64,000 nt of DNA from Buttiauxella gaviniae (GTDB lineage: Bacteria; Pseudomonadota; Gammaproteobacteria; Enterobacterales; Enterobacteriaceae), in the NCBI RefSeq assembly GCF_040786275.1, contig NZ_JBFMVT010000002.1, positions 3,100,001 through 3,164,000 on the forward strand. The letters are read 5' to 3'. Each line of letters begins with the position of its first letter. Positions within the stretch are counted from its first letter, which is position 1. Under the pieces are notes generated by a model. That model was not told where the DNA came from and did no database searches. It worked only from the letters and a program-made list of their open reading frames with translations. The position numbers and the translations under genes are program-made. This document shows positions 1 through 9,031 of the stretch, piece after piece.

Positions 1-3000
1 GGCGGCGGCGGGGGGCACACCCTCGTTCAACTGGAATTAACCGGGCAGCATATCGATCCCATCGGCGGATTCACGACCGCCGGGCTAAAGGTATCGACCC
101 CAGAATTTGTCCAGCCTGAGAATGGTTTGGCCCCTGTTTCCACAGACAGTTCCACTCCTGAACAGCCGTCTTTGACGCCACAGATTCCGCTAACCCCGCA
201 GGTACCGCAAACACCGCAAATTCCTCAGACACCGCAGACACCGCAGACGCCGCTGATACCGCAGATACCGCAGACGCCGCAAATTCCACAGACACCTCTG
301 ACGCCGCAGCCGCCGCAGGCAGTTGAGACAGCAGAAAAACCGCTGATCAAAATTGACAACTTTGCGGGTAACGATGGGTTTATTAACAAAAATGAAATAA
401 CCCACACCCCCATCAGCGGTACCAGCAACCAAAACCACATCACGCTGGTGGTTACGGATAGCCAAAAAAACACAATCACCCTTGATGTGCCCGTTGAGAA
501 CGGCCGCTGGACTACACAGCCCGATCTCAGTGGTTTAGTGGATGGCGAGATTACCGTGCTGGCAACGGCGACGGATGCTGAAGGCCATACGGCGCAAACT
601 ACCGCTGACGCACAGATCGACACTGTCGGCCCGCTGGACCACATCACCGTCGATAGCGTGACGCCTGATAATGTCATTAATATCGCCGAATCCCACGAGC
701 CTGTTATCTCAGTCCACGGCCATGTTTCCGGCGATGCAAAAGTCGGCGATGCGGTTACGGTAACGGTAGACGGCAAGGATTACACCACGCTCGTCACTCC
801 GATGAGCGACGGGACATTAGGGTACACGGTGGATGTCTCAACCCAGGGGTTACTGGCTAGCCCGGAGATCCACGCGGTTGTCACCTCAACGGACGAGGCG
901 GGGAACACCACCCAGGCCTCGACGAATCACGCTGTTCATATCGATCTCGACATTCATAACTCCGTCACCATTGGCACCGTTGCGGGAGATGACGTTGTCA
1001 ACCGCACTGAATCTCGTATGCCGACGCTGATTTCGGGTGAAGCCGGAGGCGATGCGAAAGCGGGCGATCCGGTTACCGTCACGGTACAAGGCACGCAATT
1101 CCATGGTGTGGTGATTAACGACAACGGCCAACTGCGTTACGAAATCCCCGTCCCGACCAACTTGCTGCGCGAGGGGGACAATGACGTTGAAGTCCAGTTA
1201 GTCAGCCGTGATGCGGCGGATAACGAAGCCGTTGCGGTGGCGCACCATACCGTCACGCTGGACACCCACGCCGATGCTTCCATCACCGTCGATACCGTTA
1301 CCAACGATAACGTCCTGAATCACGACGAACTGGGTCAGCCGCAGTCGATCACCGGCATCGTGGGCGGTGATGCGCGCGTCGGAGATGCGGTGACGCTTGA
1401 GATCAACGGGCACCAGTACACCGGCCAGGTTGAAATGCAGGGCGGCTCGCTGGGCTACCGCATTCCGATCCCAGCGGGCGCGTTCGGCGACAACAGCCTC
1501 GGCGAAGTCAATGCCCACATGCGGTTTACCGCCAGCATCACCTCCCGTGATGCGGCTGGCAATATGGTCACTGAAACCACCGAACATACGGTACAACTGG
1601 ATAACCATGCCGATAACGGCGTGACCATCCGCGCCGTGGCCGGGGATGATGTGGTCAATCACGACGAATCACAGCACGACACCCTTATCAGCGGCGACGC
1701 CAGCGGTAAAGACGCGAAAGCGGGCGACAAAGTGACGGTGCATGTGCAGGGCCAGGACTTTGAAGGCCGCGTGTATGCCGATGAGCACGGTCACCTGCGC
1801 TATAACGTGGCGGTCACATCCGGCACGCTGAAGGAAGGTGACAACGATGTGCAGGTCACGCTGACCAGCCAGGATAAGGCCGGAAACGAAGCTGTTGCCG
1901 TGGCGCACCATAACGTCGTGCTCGACACCCATGCCGATGCGAGCATCACCATCGATCGTGTGACCAAAGACAACACGCTGAACCGCGAAGAGCTGCAAGG
2001 CAACGACCACCAGATGATTACTGGCACCGTGGGCGGTGATGCGCGCGCTGGAGATACGGTGACGCTGGAGGTCAACGGGCATCCTTATACCGGTCTGGTT
2101 GAAAAACTGGGCGACGGCAGCCTGGGCTACCATATTGGGGTGCCGACGGCGGAATTTGTGGACGGGCGCGGGGAGTTGATTGATGCGTATACGCACTTTA
2201 CCGCCACGGTGACCGCCCACGATGCGGCTGGCAACGAGGTTATCAGCAGTACCGATCATACGGTTCATATCGATAACTTTGCCGTTGCGACTGTCACTCC
2301 TGATAACGTCAGCGATGACAATATGCTGGACCAGCATGATATTCAGGGCAATGAATGGCTGGCGATCACCGGTACGGCGGAGGGGGATGCGCGGCCGGGC
2401 GATGCGGTGGTGGTGATGCTCCACGGGGAACGCTTTACCGGTCAACTCGACGCTGGAGATGACGGCAAACTGCACTATAACGTCTCGGTGCCGACCCATC
2501 TGCTGGAAGAAGGGCCGAATGATGTGCAGGTGCTGGTCACCAGTTTCGACAGGTACGGAAACGATGTGACCGCCGTTGGGCAGCAGACCCTGACGCTCGA
2601 TACGCATTTTAATGATGAATCGCAACCTACGCCTGTTGTGACGCCAGCCGTGGTTAATGTGGGTGTCAGCGTTCATGAAGCTCCAAAAGACCCAACGCCG
2701 ACGCCAACTCCAGCCGTAACCAAAATCAACGGCGGCAGCGAGAACCCTGATGGTTTCGATGTTCAGGACGGAAAAATCGTGCGAATCGGGGCGAATGTTC
2801 GCGTCTGGTTAACCGACGGGGATGCTGAGCCTGTATGCGACCATCCGGAAAATCAGATCAAAAATTACAGAGATGGCAACGCGGGTGGAGATGGCGCTTA
2901 TTCCGATATTTTTGTAATACATACAGGCAGCGTATATACGCAAAATGGTAATCACGGCAATTTAAATTCTGTACACGGTAACACTCAAGCGCAAAATAAT

Positions 3001-4017
3001 GCGGGCAGCCACAAAGACTACATCTTTGTGCAAACTGAAGAGGGTGTTGTGGCTGAAGTGAATAATAATTTTACGAATAACCGCAATAACAATGTCAACA
3101 CGCTCGATAACGTAACGTTGACCTACACCACTTCTGAAGGTCATCATGGCACATACTTACAGGGCAGCAACCAAATTGAAGGGGTGATCTTCGGGGATGG
3201 CACTTCGCGTCTTGCCGCGGGCTCCGATACCAAAGTTGAACCGGGCGTTGCGCCTGCTGCGCCGCACGATTATGTGATTGATATTACGGCAGACCTCAGC
3301 GGTGGCGACGGTAGCACTGCGCTGACGGGGATAACGCTTGAAGGCCTCGCAAAAGGCACTCAAATCCTTCAGGACGGAAAACCTATTTTTACCGTGGGTG
3401 ACGAGGGTAAATACGTTATCGATAATCCAGCGCACGGCACGGCGATACAGGATCACATCACCGTTCGCGTTCCGGACGGTCTGCCTGAGCCGGTCGTAAC
3501 GGCTCATGCCACGATGGAAACCCATGCAACGATTCTGATGCCCGCAGCCGCCCACGACTCATCTGATCATCTGGATAGCCACATTGCCGCGGCACCTCCA
3601 GTCGCAGACGATAGTCATCACAATAACGCGGCGCCTGTTACAGAAGGGCATAGCGATGGCTCGCTCTCCTCGTTGTTAGCCGGTGACGAACATGAATATT
3701 TCCTTACGCCTGCGGCGGGGGATCATCAGAATGTGCAAAACGCCTCGGTGCTGACGGCTCAGGTTGAAGGGCATGTTGCTCAGAGCCATTCGGATAAAAT
3801 CGACCTGAGCGATTTGGCCCATGAGCTTGACCATGGGACGGATATTACCCAGTTAATTGGTGCTGCAAACCATCAGGGCAGCGCCGCTGCTGACGTGGCG
3901 GCGCAAATGCCACCGGCTGCTCCGGTATCTGCTCCGGCAGATTCTTATGATCACCACAGTGTTGTAGCGACAACGATTGATCACCTATTTCCCAAGGCCG
4001 AACACACCCAGTACTGA
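1..4017 (+). CDS. Giant Ig-repeat adhesin, type I secreted (3' part)
   Basis: The frame is open from base 1, so the gene starts upstream of the window; at least 1338 codons are visible. A Pro/Gln/Thr-rich linker (about 184-315) is followed by seven bacterial Ig-like repeats of about 105 residues (340-2600), each with an ID/VT-V..D(D/N)V(V/L)N core start and an AAGN-like end. A non-repeat Gly/Asn-rich domain follows (about 2730-3210), then a His/Asp-rich tail. A DKIDLSDL motif close to the C-terminus (about 3796) is typical of type I secretion targets of the LapA/BapA/SiiE class. The product is probably a surface adhesin for biofilm or host attachment. Its dedicated exporter may lie upstream, or be the system at 9.9-14.9 kb. 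The stop is followed by a clear terminator. Confidence 0.85.
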   Translation, partial: GGGGGHTLVQLELTGQHIDPIGGFTTAGLKVSTPEFVQPENGLAPVSTDSSTPEQPSLTPQIPLTPQVPQTPQIPQTPQTPQTPLIPQIPQTPQIPQTPLTPQPPQAVETAEKPLIKIDNFAGNDGFINKNEITHTPISGTSNQNHITLVVTDSQKNTITLDVPVENGRWTTQPDLSGLVDGEITVLATATDAEGHTAQTTADAQIDTVGPLDHITVDSVTPDNVINIAESHEPVISVHGHVSGDAKVGDAVTVTVDGKDYTTLVTPMSDGTLGYTVDVSTQGLLASPEIHAVVTSTDEAGNTTQASTNHAVHIDLDIHNSVTIGTVAGDDVVNRTESRMPTLISGEAGGDAKAGDPVTVTVQGTQFHGVVINDNGQLRYEIPVPTNLLREGDNDVEVQLVSRDAADNEAVAVAHHTVTLDTHADASITVDTVTNDNVLNHDELGQPQSITGIVGGDARVGDAVTLEINGHQYTGQVEMQGGSLGYRIPIPAGAFGDNSLGEVNAHMRFTASITSRDAAGNMVTETTEHTVQLDNHADNGVTIRAVAGDDVVNHDESQHDTLISGDASGKDAKAGDKVTVHVQGQDFEGRVYADEHGHLRYNVAVTSGTLKEGDNDVQVTLTSQDKAGNEAVAVAHHNVVLDTHADASITIDRVTKDNTLNREELQGNDHQMITGTVGGDARAGDTVTLEVNGHPYTGLVEKLGDGSLGYHIGVPTAEFVDGRGELIDAYTHFTATVTAHDAAGNEVISSTDHTVHIDNFAVATVTPDNVSDDNMLDQHDIQGNEWLAITGTAEGDARPGDAVVVMLHGERFTGQLDAGDDGKLHYNVSVPTHLLEEGPNDVQVLVTSFDRYGNDVTAVGQQTLTLDTHFNDESQPTPVVTPAVVNVGVSVHEAPKDPTPTPTPAVTKINGGSENPDGFDVQDGKIVRIGANVRVWLTDGDAEPVCDHPENQIKNYRDGNAGGDGAYSDIFVIHTGSVYTQNGNHGNLNSVHGNTQAQNNAGSHKDYIFVQTEEGVVAEVNNNFTNNRNNNVNTLDNVTLTYTTSEGHHGTYLQGSNQIEGVIFGDGTSRLAAGSDTKVEPGVAPAAPHDYVIDITADLSGGDGSTALTGITLEGLAKGTQILQDGKPIFTVGDEGKYVIDNPAHGTAIQDHITVRVPDGLPEPVVTAHATMETHATILMPAAAHDSSDHLDSHIAAAPPVADDSHHNNAAPVTEGHSDGSLSSLLAGDEHEYFLTPAAGDHQNVQNASVLTAQVEGHVAQSHSDKIDLSDLAHELDHGTDITQLIGAANHQGSAAADVAAQMPPAAPVSAPADSYDHHSVVATTIDHLFPKAEHTQY
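184..315 (+). repeat. Pro-Gln-Thr short tandem repeat linker
   Basis: Degenerate tandem repeats with the codon pattern ccgca-att/g-cc encode a run of PQIP/QTP tripeptide-like units between the upstream part of the adhesin and the first Ig-like repeat. This looks like a flexible spacer; such repeats can vary in copy number by slippage. Confidence 0.7.
340..2600 (+). repeat. Seven Ig-like domain repeats, alternating A/B types
   Basis: Repeats begin near 340, 637, 957, 1276, 1615, 1939 and 2287. Repeats 3 and 5 start with the form VTI..VAGDDVVN..ES, while 4 and 6 start with ASIT.D.VT.DN.LN..EL. The pairs 3+4 (about 658 bp) and 5+6 (about 672 bp) therefore look like a duplicated two-domain unit. 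This is read directly from the translation; no alignment was computed. Confidence 0.75.
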
Positions 4018-4041
4018 TTAACATCCGCAGTATTTAAACGT

Positions 4042-4073
4042 AAAAGCCTCAATCGAAAGATTGGGGCTTTTTG
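4042..4073 (+). terminator. Rho-independent terminator of the adhesin gene
   Basis: AAAGCCTCAATC and GATTGGGGCTTT pair around a GAAA loop (one G-T pair), followed by a T-run. It lies 25 bases after the adhesin stop codon. Confidence 0.85.
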
Positions 4074-4231
4074 TCTCTGGCCCCAGAAAAAGAAAATAAG
4101 AAATATAGGCGTGTTATTTCGATATATATCTTTTTCGTCTTGCTGATACTTTTTCGTTTTTAAAACCGCAAAAGACATCCTGTTATAGTCATTTCATTGA
4201 GCGGGTGTTGGCTATTTTATAAGGGAAAAAC

Positions 4232-5050
4232 ATGAGATTAACGATTCCACATTTGCGCGTCGGCGCGGTTGTGCTGTTGGCTGGATTAGCGCTGTCTGGT
4301 TGCGATAATGCCAGTGATAACGCCAAACATATTAAGGTGGGCGTGATTAACGGTGCGGAGCAGGATGTGGCTGAAGTCGCCAAAAAGGTCGCCAAAGAGA
4401 AATATGGCCTGGAGGTGGAGCTCGTCGGCTTTAGCGGTTCATTATTGCCGAATGATTCAACCAATCATGGCGAACTGGATGCCAATGTCTTTCAGCATCG
4501 CCCCTTCCTTGAGCAGGATAATAAGGCGCATAACTATCATCTGGTGGCGGTAGGCAACACGTTTGTCTTCCCGATGGCCGGTTATTCGAAAAAAATTAAA
4601 AACGTTTCCCAATTGAAAGACGGCGCGACCGTTGCCATTCCAAACGACCCGACAAATCTTGGGCGCGCACTTTTACTGCTGCAAAAAGAAAAACTGATAA
4701 CGCTTAAAGAAGGGAAGGGGCTTTTGCCGACGGCGCTGGATATTACCGATAACCCACGCCATCTGAATATTATGGAGCTGGAAGGGGCGCAGTTGCCGCG
4801 CGTGCTGGACGATGCGAAAGTCGATGTGGCGATTATTAGCACCACCTATATTCAGCAAACTGGGCTGTCACCGGTACATGACAGTGTGTTTATCGAAGAT
4901 AAAAATTCACCGTATGTGAACATTCTGGTTGCTCGAGAGGACAATAAAGATGCGGAAAATGTGCAGGAGTTCCTGAAATCCTATCAGTCGCCAGAAGTGG
5001 CAAAAGCCGCAGAAACTATTTTTAACGGCGGCGCAGTGCCGGGCTGGTGA
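4232..5050 (+). CDS. nlpA: NlpA lipoprotein (MetQ family)
   Basis: 272 residues. The signal peptide ends in a lipobox, LSGC, so the mature protein is lipid-anchored at Cys24. The rest is a MetQ/NlpA substrate-binding fold (VGVINGAEQDV near 35, NPTNLGRAL near 135), and the sequence is almost identical to E. coli NlpA (lipoprotein-28) as I know it, including the end GGAVPGW. In E. coli NlpA is an inner-membrane lipoprotein that can act as an alternative D/L-methionine-binding partner for the MetNI transporter. No permease or ATPase genes are adjacent, as expected for nlpA rather than metQ. The gene is monocistronic and ends at a strong bidirectional hairpin. Confidence 0.93.
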   Translation: MRLTIPHLRVGAVVLLAGLALSGCDNASDNAKHIKVGVINGAEQDVAEVAKKVAKEKYGLEVELVGFSGSLLPNDSTNHGELDANVFQHRPFLEQDNKAHNYHLVAVGNTFVFPMAGYSKKIKNVSQLKDGATVAIPNDPTNLGRALLLLQKEKLITLKEGKGLLPTALDITDNPRHLNIMELEGAQLPRVLDDAKVDVAIISTTYIQQTGLSPVHDSVFIEDKNSPYVNILVAREDNKDAENVQEFLKSYQSPEVAKAAETIFNGGAVPGW

Positions 5051-5081
5051 TCACCCATCTGTTCTTTAAATCATGCGATAT

Positions 5082-5113
5082 TCAGTGGTGATCCCTGAGG
5101 GATCACCACTGAG
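5082..5113. terminator. Bidirectional terminator between nlpA and DUF2000 gene
   Basis: TCAGTGGTGATCC and GGATCACCACTGA form a perfect 13-bp stem around a short loop, between two convergent genes. T-rich sequence follows on the plus side (GATTTTCTATTTT). Confidence 0.8.
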
Positions 5114-5118
5114 ATTTT

Positions 5119-5535
5119 CTATTTTAATACGGAGAATTTTTTGGTGATGGGTTTTATCTTTGACGTTTCGCCATAGATAGCAATGGCGACGAAATCCAAC
5201 TCCGCCAGTGGCGTGGCATGTGTATCCTGAATTTGTTGCTCCGATGAATGTGAAAGCATTGTCGTGGTGAAAAAATTATAAAGAATATTTTCTTCCTGAC
5301 ACTGCTGTGCTGCCGCCGAAAGTTGATTGCTGTTCTTTGCCTGTAAAATAATCACCGGATAGTGATTTAAATAGGCCGTTAGCGCGCTATCACCGTTGGT
5401 GTAAGTATTAAAACAAGGGTCGGCTGCTTTTAGCATAATACCAGAGCAAAGATGGCCCGTGGCATTCATCTGGGTCGCAACATCCACATTCCTGTTCACA
5501 ATGACGTAAAGTTTATAATCATTATCTTCAAACAT
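5119..5535 (-). CDS. DUF2000-family protein
   Basis: 138 residues, no signal peptide or membrane segment. Its length and layout fit the DUF2000 family of small cytoplasmic proteins of unknown function: N-terminal YKLYVIVN strand, a conserved central PVIILQA strand and a C-terminal LDFVAIAIYG strand. It starts 14 bases after the stop of the BrnQ-type gene on the same strand and is probably co-transcribed with it, ending at the shared hairpin at 5082-5113. A role linked to amino-acid transport can only be guessed from this neighbour. The family call is from memory of the pattern. Confidence 0.6.
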   Translation of the reverse strand: MFEDNDYKLYVIVNRNVDVATQMNATGHLCSGIMLKAADPCFNTYTNGDSALTAYLNHYPVIILQAKNSNQLSAAAQQCQEENILYNFFTTTMLSHSSEQQIQDTHATPLAELDFVAIAIYGETSKIKPITKKFSVLK

Positions 5536-5549
5536 TAATTTACTCCACT

Positions 5550-6833
5550 CTATCTTGACGCATTTTTAGTGCGAATTTTGGCAATAGCATAAGTCACAAT
5601 AAACATCACGATAGTCGGCACAACCCACCCCATGCTTTCATTATAAAACGGCAGGGCTCTAATAAAGCCAGGCGTGAATTGATCCGGAATGACGCTCTGT
5701 ATAATGCCTAAAACAAATGAAACCAACAAAGGTGGGAAACAGATGTTTTTCGGCGCACGCTTTGTCAGGCCAATCAGTACCAGAACGATAAACGGCGGGT
5801 AAATAGCCGTTAACGCCGGAACGGAAAATTTGATTACTTCGGTCAGGCCGATGTTAGAAATAGCGCACGATATTCCCGCCAGAATAATGACCAGTAATTT
5901 ATAGTTCAGGCGTAAGATTTGGTGCAAATAACCCGCGCACGCGCTGGTGAGCCCAATTCCTGTTACCAGACAGGCCAGGGTGATGATAACGGCTAAAAAT
6001 ACCGTGCCTTTATATCCAAATGAATAAGCGATAAAAGACTGAAGCACAACGGCGCCGTTGGTGGCTTCGGGTGCCAGGAAGTGGCTGTGCGCCCCGAGAT
6101 AGAAAAGGCTGATGTAGACGTAAATAAGCCCAAGCCCGGCAATCAGACTGGTAATGACTGAATAACGTGTAATGAGGGCAGGCCGACTGACTCCCCGCTG
6201 GCGAATAGCCGTGATGATAATCACTGCGAACACCAATGCTGCCAGGGTGTCCATCGTAAGATAGCCATTGATCATCCCTTTGGAAAAGGGCATCGCGGTA
6301 TATTCTGGCGTAGTGACAAGTTCATTGCTGGCCGGGTTCCAGAAAGCATAAATACCCAGAATGATCAGCAGCACCACTTTTATCGGCGAAAGGTATTTCC
6401 CGACGATAGTCACAAGTTTTGATGGATTTAGTGAGCAAAGCACTACGGCAATAAAAAACAGCACGCTAAAAAGATGCAAAGATAATGCGCCGTGCGTTGC
6501 CGGAGCGACGCCTATTTCATAGGAGACGGTGGCTGTACGCGGGCTACCAAATAATGGCCCCAATGCCAGATAACAGATTAATGTCAGAATCAGGCCAAAT
6601 ATTTTACCCGCTGGGGCCGTTAACGCTTCCAGTGAACCATTTTTATTTGCCATAGCAATGATAGCCAGAACCGGCAAGCCGACGCCGGTAATCAGAAAGC
6701 CACTCACTGCAAACCAAAGGTTATTACCCGCCTGCATCCCAATAAAGGGAGGGAAAATAATATTTCCCGCGCCGACAAATAAAGCAAAAGTCATTAACCC
6801 TAATGTAATAACTTCACTTTTTTTTAGCTTCAT
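5550..6833 (-). CDS. brnQ: BrnQ-type branched-chain amino acid carrier
   Basis: 427 residues, about 12 hydrophobic segments. It opens with the LIVCS-family signature TFALFVGAGNIIFPP and carries GPLFGSPRTATVSYE and NGYLTMDTLAALVF, all closely matching E. coli BrnQ (439 residues). BrnQ imports Leu, Ile and Val with a cation at the inner membrane. Divergence along the length suggests a paralogue rather than the housekeeping brnQ, so substrate preference is uncertain. It is followed at 14 bases by the DUF2000 gene. Upstream lies a long perfect hairpin (6885-6920). Confidence 0.85.
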   Translation of the reverse strand: MKLKKSEVITLGLMTFALFVGAGNIIFPPFIGMQAGNNLWFAVSGFLITGVGLPVLAIIAMANKNGSLEALTAPAGKIFGLILTLICYLALGPLFGSPRTATVSYEIGVAPATHGALSLHLFSVLFFIAVVLCSLNPSKLVTIVGKYLSPIKVVLLIILGIYAFWNPASNELVTTPEYTAMPFSKGMINGYLTMDTLAALVFAVIIITAIRQRGVSRPALITRYSVITSLIAGLGLIYVYISLFYLGAHSHFLAPEATNGAVVLQSFIAYSFGYKGTVFLAVIITLACLVTGIGLTSACAGYLHQILRLNYKLLVIILAGISCAISNIGLTEVIKFSVPALTAIYPPFIVLVLIGLTKRAPKNICFPPLLVSFVLGIIQSVIPDQFTPGFIRALPFYNESMGWVVPTIVMFIVTYAIAKIRTKNASR

Positions 6834-6884
6834 TTAATATCCGTGGTGTTAATGTTGTGTTGTTAAGAGAATTATAGTTTTTAT

Positions 6885-6920
6885 CGTGCGTAATGGCTGA
6901 GCGTATAGCCATTACGCACG
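6885..6920. promoter_or_regulatory. Perfect 14-bp inverted repeat upstream of brnQ-type gene
   Basis: CGTGCGTAATGGCT pairs with AGCCATTACGCACG around an 8-base loop. It separates the ridA-phzF operon from the brnQ-type gene, both on the minus strand. There is no T-run on the minus-strand 3' side, so it may be a transcript-end hairpin, a leader structure or a protein site. Confidence 0.5.
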
Positions 6921-6972
6921 CAATAGTGCTGGTTTCTAAAGTTAACCTAATGAATTTTTTCTATAAACAAAA

Positions 6973-7077
6973 TCACCAGGTCTTTGCCATTAGCCAGAGA
7001 CCTGTTCCGTATACCACCACAACCATAAAGATGGTCAGTAATAGGATATATCTGTAGATATTTTGATATTTTGCCAT
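6973..7077 (-). CDS. Small membrane protein, 34 residues
   Basis: This short frame runs ATG to TGA and begins 3 bases after the phzF-like stop codon. The product starts MAKYQNIYRY, has one hydrophobic helix (about residues 11-30, ILLLTIFMVVVVYGTGLWL) and ends AKTW. The layout (charged N-terminus, single helix, position at the end of an operon) is that of many enterobacterial small inner-membrane proteins. There is no clear Shine-Dalgarno sequence, so translation may be coupled to the upstream gene. No function can be named. Confidence 0.5.
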   Translation of the reverse strand: MAKYQNIYRYILLLTIFMVVVVYGTGLWLMAKTW

Positions 7078-7080
7078 GGT

Positions 7081-7890
7081 TTATAAAATGAAAGTGCCTT
7101 CAATCATTAATCGTGCCGAACCGTAAAGTGCCACGCGCCCGTCGTTCCGGACACAACAACGCAGAGTGCCTTTGCGGCTGCCCCCTTGTTGCGCCAGCAG
7201 CTCGTTTTTGCCTGAACGCTCTGCCCAGAAAGGTGCAAGGAAAGTATGCGCGGAACCTGTCACCGGATCTTCATTGACACCGACCTGCGGGCCAAACCAG
7301 CGGGAAACAAAATCAAATTCGCCGCCGCCCGGGGCGGTAACAATAACGCCACGCGTTTTGAATACGGCCAGTTTGTTGAAATCGGGGGTGAGCGTCTCCA
7401 GACAGGATTTGTCTTTTGCCAGCACAATAATATCGTCGGAAAGCCAGAAGCCTTCGACGCTCTCCTTCAGCCCTAACGCGGCAAGCAATCCTTCTGGTTC
7501 TTCAATCGGCAAGGCTTTCTTTGCCGGGAAATCCATGCAGAACTCATCGCCTTCTTTGCTCACTGAGAGGATCCCGCTGCGCGTCGAGAAGTGAATGATT
7601 TTTTGCGAATAATTGAGCTTATTAAACAGCACCCAGGCGGCGGCGAGAGTGGCATGCCCGCATAAGTCGACTTCTACGGCAGGGGTGAACCAACGCAGAT
7701 GATACCCCTCTGGTGTTGGCACAAAAAAGGCGGTTTCAGAAAGGTTGTTTTCGCTGGCAATAGCCTGCAAAACGGCGTCGTCAAGCCAGTGTGTCAGCGG
7801 GCACACGCCTGCCGGATTTCCCGCAAAAGGCTGGGATGCGAAAGCATCTACCTGATAGAAAGGCAACGTGGTGATATCACTCTTTTTCAC
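7081..7890 (-). CDS. PhzF-family isomerase/epimerase
   Basis: 269 residues. It has the PhzF hallmarks: a QVDAFA start, F.GNPAGVC near 22-29, the catalytic Glu in NLSETAFF (about residue 51), a DLCGHATLAAA motif, and the second-half GVNEDPVTGSAH motif. PhzF proteins are cofactor-free diaminopimelate-epimerase-fold enzymes; most family members have unknown substrates. The start overlaps the upstream regulator by 14 bases, so the two are translationally coupled in a ridA-regulator-phzF operon. That setting suggests turnover of an amino-acid-derived enamine/imine or related metabolite. Confidence 0.85.
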   Translation of the reverse strand: MKKSDITTLPFYQVDAFASQPFAGNPAGVCPLTHWLDDAVLQAIASENNLSETAFFVPTPEGYHLRWFTPAVEVDLCGHATLAAAWVLFNKLNYSQKIIHFSTRSGILSVSKEGDEFCMDFPAKKALPIEEPEGLLAALGLKESVEGFWLSDDIIVLAKDKSCLETLTPDFNKLAVFKTRGVIVTAPGGGEFDFVSRWFGPQVGVNEDPVTGSAHTFLAPFWAERSGKNELLAQQGGSRKGTLRCCVRNDGRVALYGSARLMIEGTFIL

Positions 7891-8536
7891 TGATTTTCTC
7901 CAGATAGTTGTAGATGGTGTAGCGCGTCACGCCGAGGACTTTAGCCATTTGATTGACGCTGCCCTTAATCTTAAACATCCCCATGGCATGGGCTTCTTTA
8001 ACGGCGCGCAGTCTGAATTCTTTGGTGCTTTCTGAACCGGTTGGTCGCAGCCCGGAAAGTAACTCTTCAACGGACGCTTCCGTTAATGCGGATGGGCTCG
8101 CTTCAGGCGTTTCCGCCATTCCCGGAATCGACATCAGATAGTCCAGGTCTCGTTTGAGGCGCATCGCGACTTCTGTGTCAACATTCACACAGAAGGCAAC
8201 AACAGGGCAGCCATTCATATCGTAGTAAATGGTCGATGAACTGCTCAGCCGTTTGCCCGCCACCGTGGTGGTAAAATAACCGCTGAATACCCGGTAAGAT
8301 AAGCTCTCTCTCGGCTCGTCGAGCAAACCTAAAAACCCATCGTCTTCTTCAGGGCCTGCCAGGAGCGCATCGCCTTTTTTCCGCCCGCTAACATGGCCGT
8401 TAACGATGCTGATAACCGAAGCTTCTGGCCGGGTGAGATCATGTAATACCGCTTCGGTATTGGCGGGAAGCGTTGCCGCCAGTGTCTCAATTGACGCTGA
8501 GAGAACCGTAATCAGCCTTTCACGTTCATTAATCAT
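7877..8536 (-). CDS. YheO/DauR-type transcriptional regulator
   Basis: About 219 residues from the MINERERL start, which overlaps the ridA-like stop in an ATGATTAA arrangement; a longer start at 8572 would overlap further. The N-terminal half is a YheO-type PAS domain (NTEAVLHDLTRPEASVISIVNGHVSGR style). The C-terminal half has a helix-turn-helix near residues 185-215 (GSVNQMAKVLGVTRYTIYNYL). In family members such as DauR the PAS-like domain senses a small ligand and the protein controls amino-acid catabolic genes. Its likely operators are the TCAAC-N4/5-GTTGA palindromes upstream of the operon and of the neighbouring YitT transcript. Confidence 0.8.
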   Translation of the reverse strand: MINERERLITVLSASIETLAATLPANTEAVLHDLTRPEASVISIVNGHVSGRKKGDALLAGPEEDDGFLGLLDEPRESLSYRVFSGYFTTTVAGKRLSSSSTIYYDMNGCPVVAFCVNVDTEVAMRLKRDLDYLMSIPGMAETPEASPSALTEASVEELLSGLRPTGSESTKEFRLRAVKEAHAMGMFKIKGSVNQMAKVLGVTRYTIYNYLEKISEKE

Positions 8537-8912
8537 GGGAACGCTCTGCCCGGCAGACGGCTTGAACTTCAATCTCTACATCCAGACCAAACGCCAGTTG
8601 GCTTGTGGTGACCGAACGCGCCGGGAACCCCTGGGGGAATGCCTCGCGGTAAGCGGCATTAAACTCGGCAAAATTTTCCATGCTGCTCAGCCAGACCTGC
8701 ACGCGAACCACATCTTCCATCGTTGAACCGGCACGCGCTAAAACATCACGAATTGATTCCAGGGCGCGATTCGTTTGCTCAGTTACCGTTCCATAGATGG
8801 GCTGCCCATCCGCGCTCATGGACACCTGTCCTGACAGGAAAATAAAGCCATTGGCTTTAACGGCGTCAGAAAAAGGGAAGGGCTTGCTGGTGGGGTAACG
8901 AGTGATTGTCAT
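8529..8912 (-). CDS. RidA-family (YjgF) deaminase
   Basis: 127 residues, the usual RidA size. It has FIFLSGQVS, a VWLSSMENFAEFNAAYREAF block and the conserved Arg of FPARSVT (about residue 103) that binds the substrate carboxylate in active RidA enzymes. RidA proteins form trimers and hydrolyse reactive enamine/imine intermediates to keto acids. It is the first gene of the operon with a YheO-type regulator and phzF, 85 bases downstream of a palindromic operator. It is probably one of the RidA-like subfamilies tied to a specific catabolic route rather than the housekeeping ridA. Confidence 0.88.
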   Translation of the reverse strand: MTITRYPTSKPFPFSDAVKANGFIFLSGQVSMSADGQPIYGTVTEQTNRALESIRDVLARAGSTMEDVVRVQVWLSSMENFAEFNAAYREAFPQGFPARSVTTSQLAFGLDVEIEVQAVCRAERSHD

Positions 8913-8996
8913 AGCGGAATATCCTGGTTGCCGTTGATGGAAAATGAGGCATTCACGGTAGCATTGCCTCTGGGTATGTTCAACAAAATTAAACTA

Positions 8997-9012
8997 ATCA
9001 ACAAGTGTTGAT
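8997..9012. promoter_or_regulatory. Palindromic operator upstream of ridA operon
   Basis: ATCAACA-AG-TGTTGAT, perfect 7-bp arms, 85 bases before the ridA-like start. The same half sites occur at 9868-9911, which suggests binding by the operon's own YheO-type regulator (inference). Confidence 0.55.
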
Positions 9013-9031
9013 TTTGCCGTAAAGATGCGGT

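Noticed and set aside
184-315. Short tandem repeats considered as a CRISPR array
   Set aside because: They are in-frame Pro/Gln/Thr codons without spacers of constant length, and no cas genes are present.
1669-2676. 335-codon open frame on the minus strand opposite the adhesin repeats
   Set aside because: It mirrors the repeat structure of the plus-strand adhesin and has a low-complexity, Arg/His-rich translation; it is a shadow of the biased codons of the Ig repeats.
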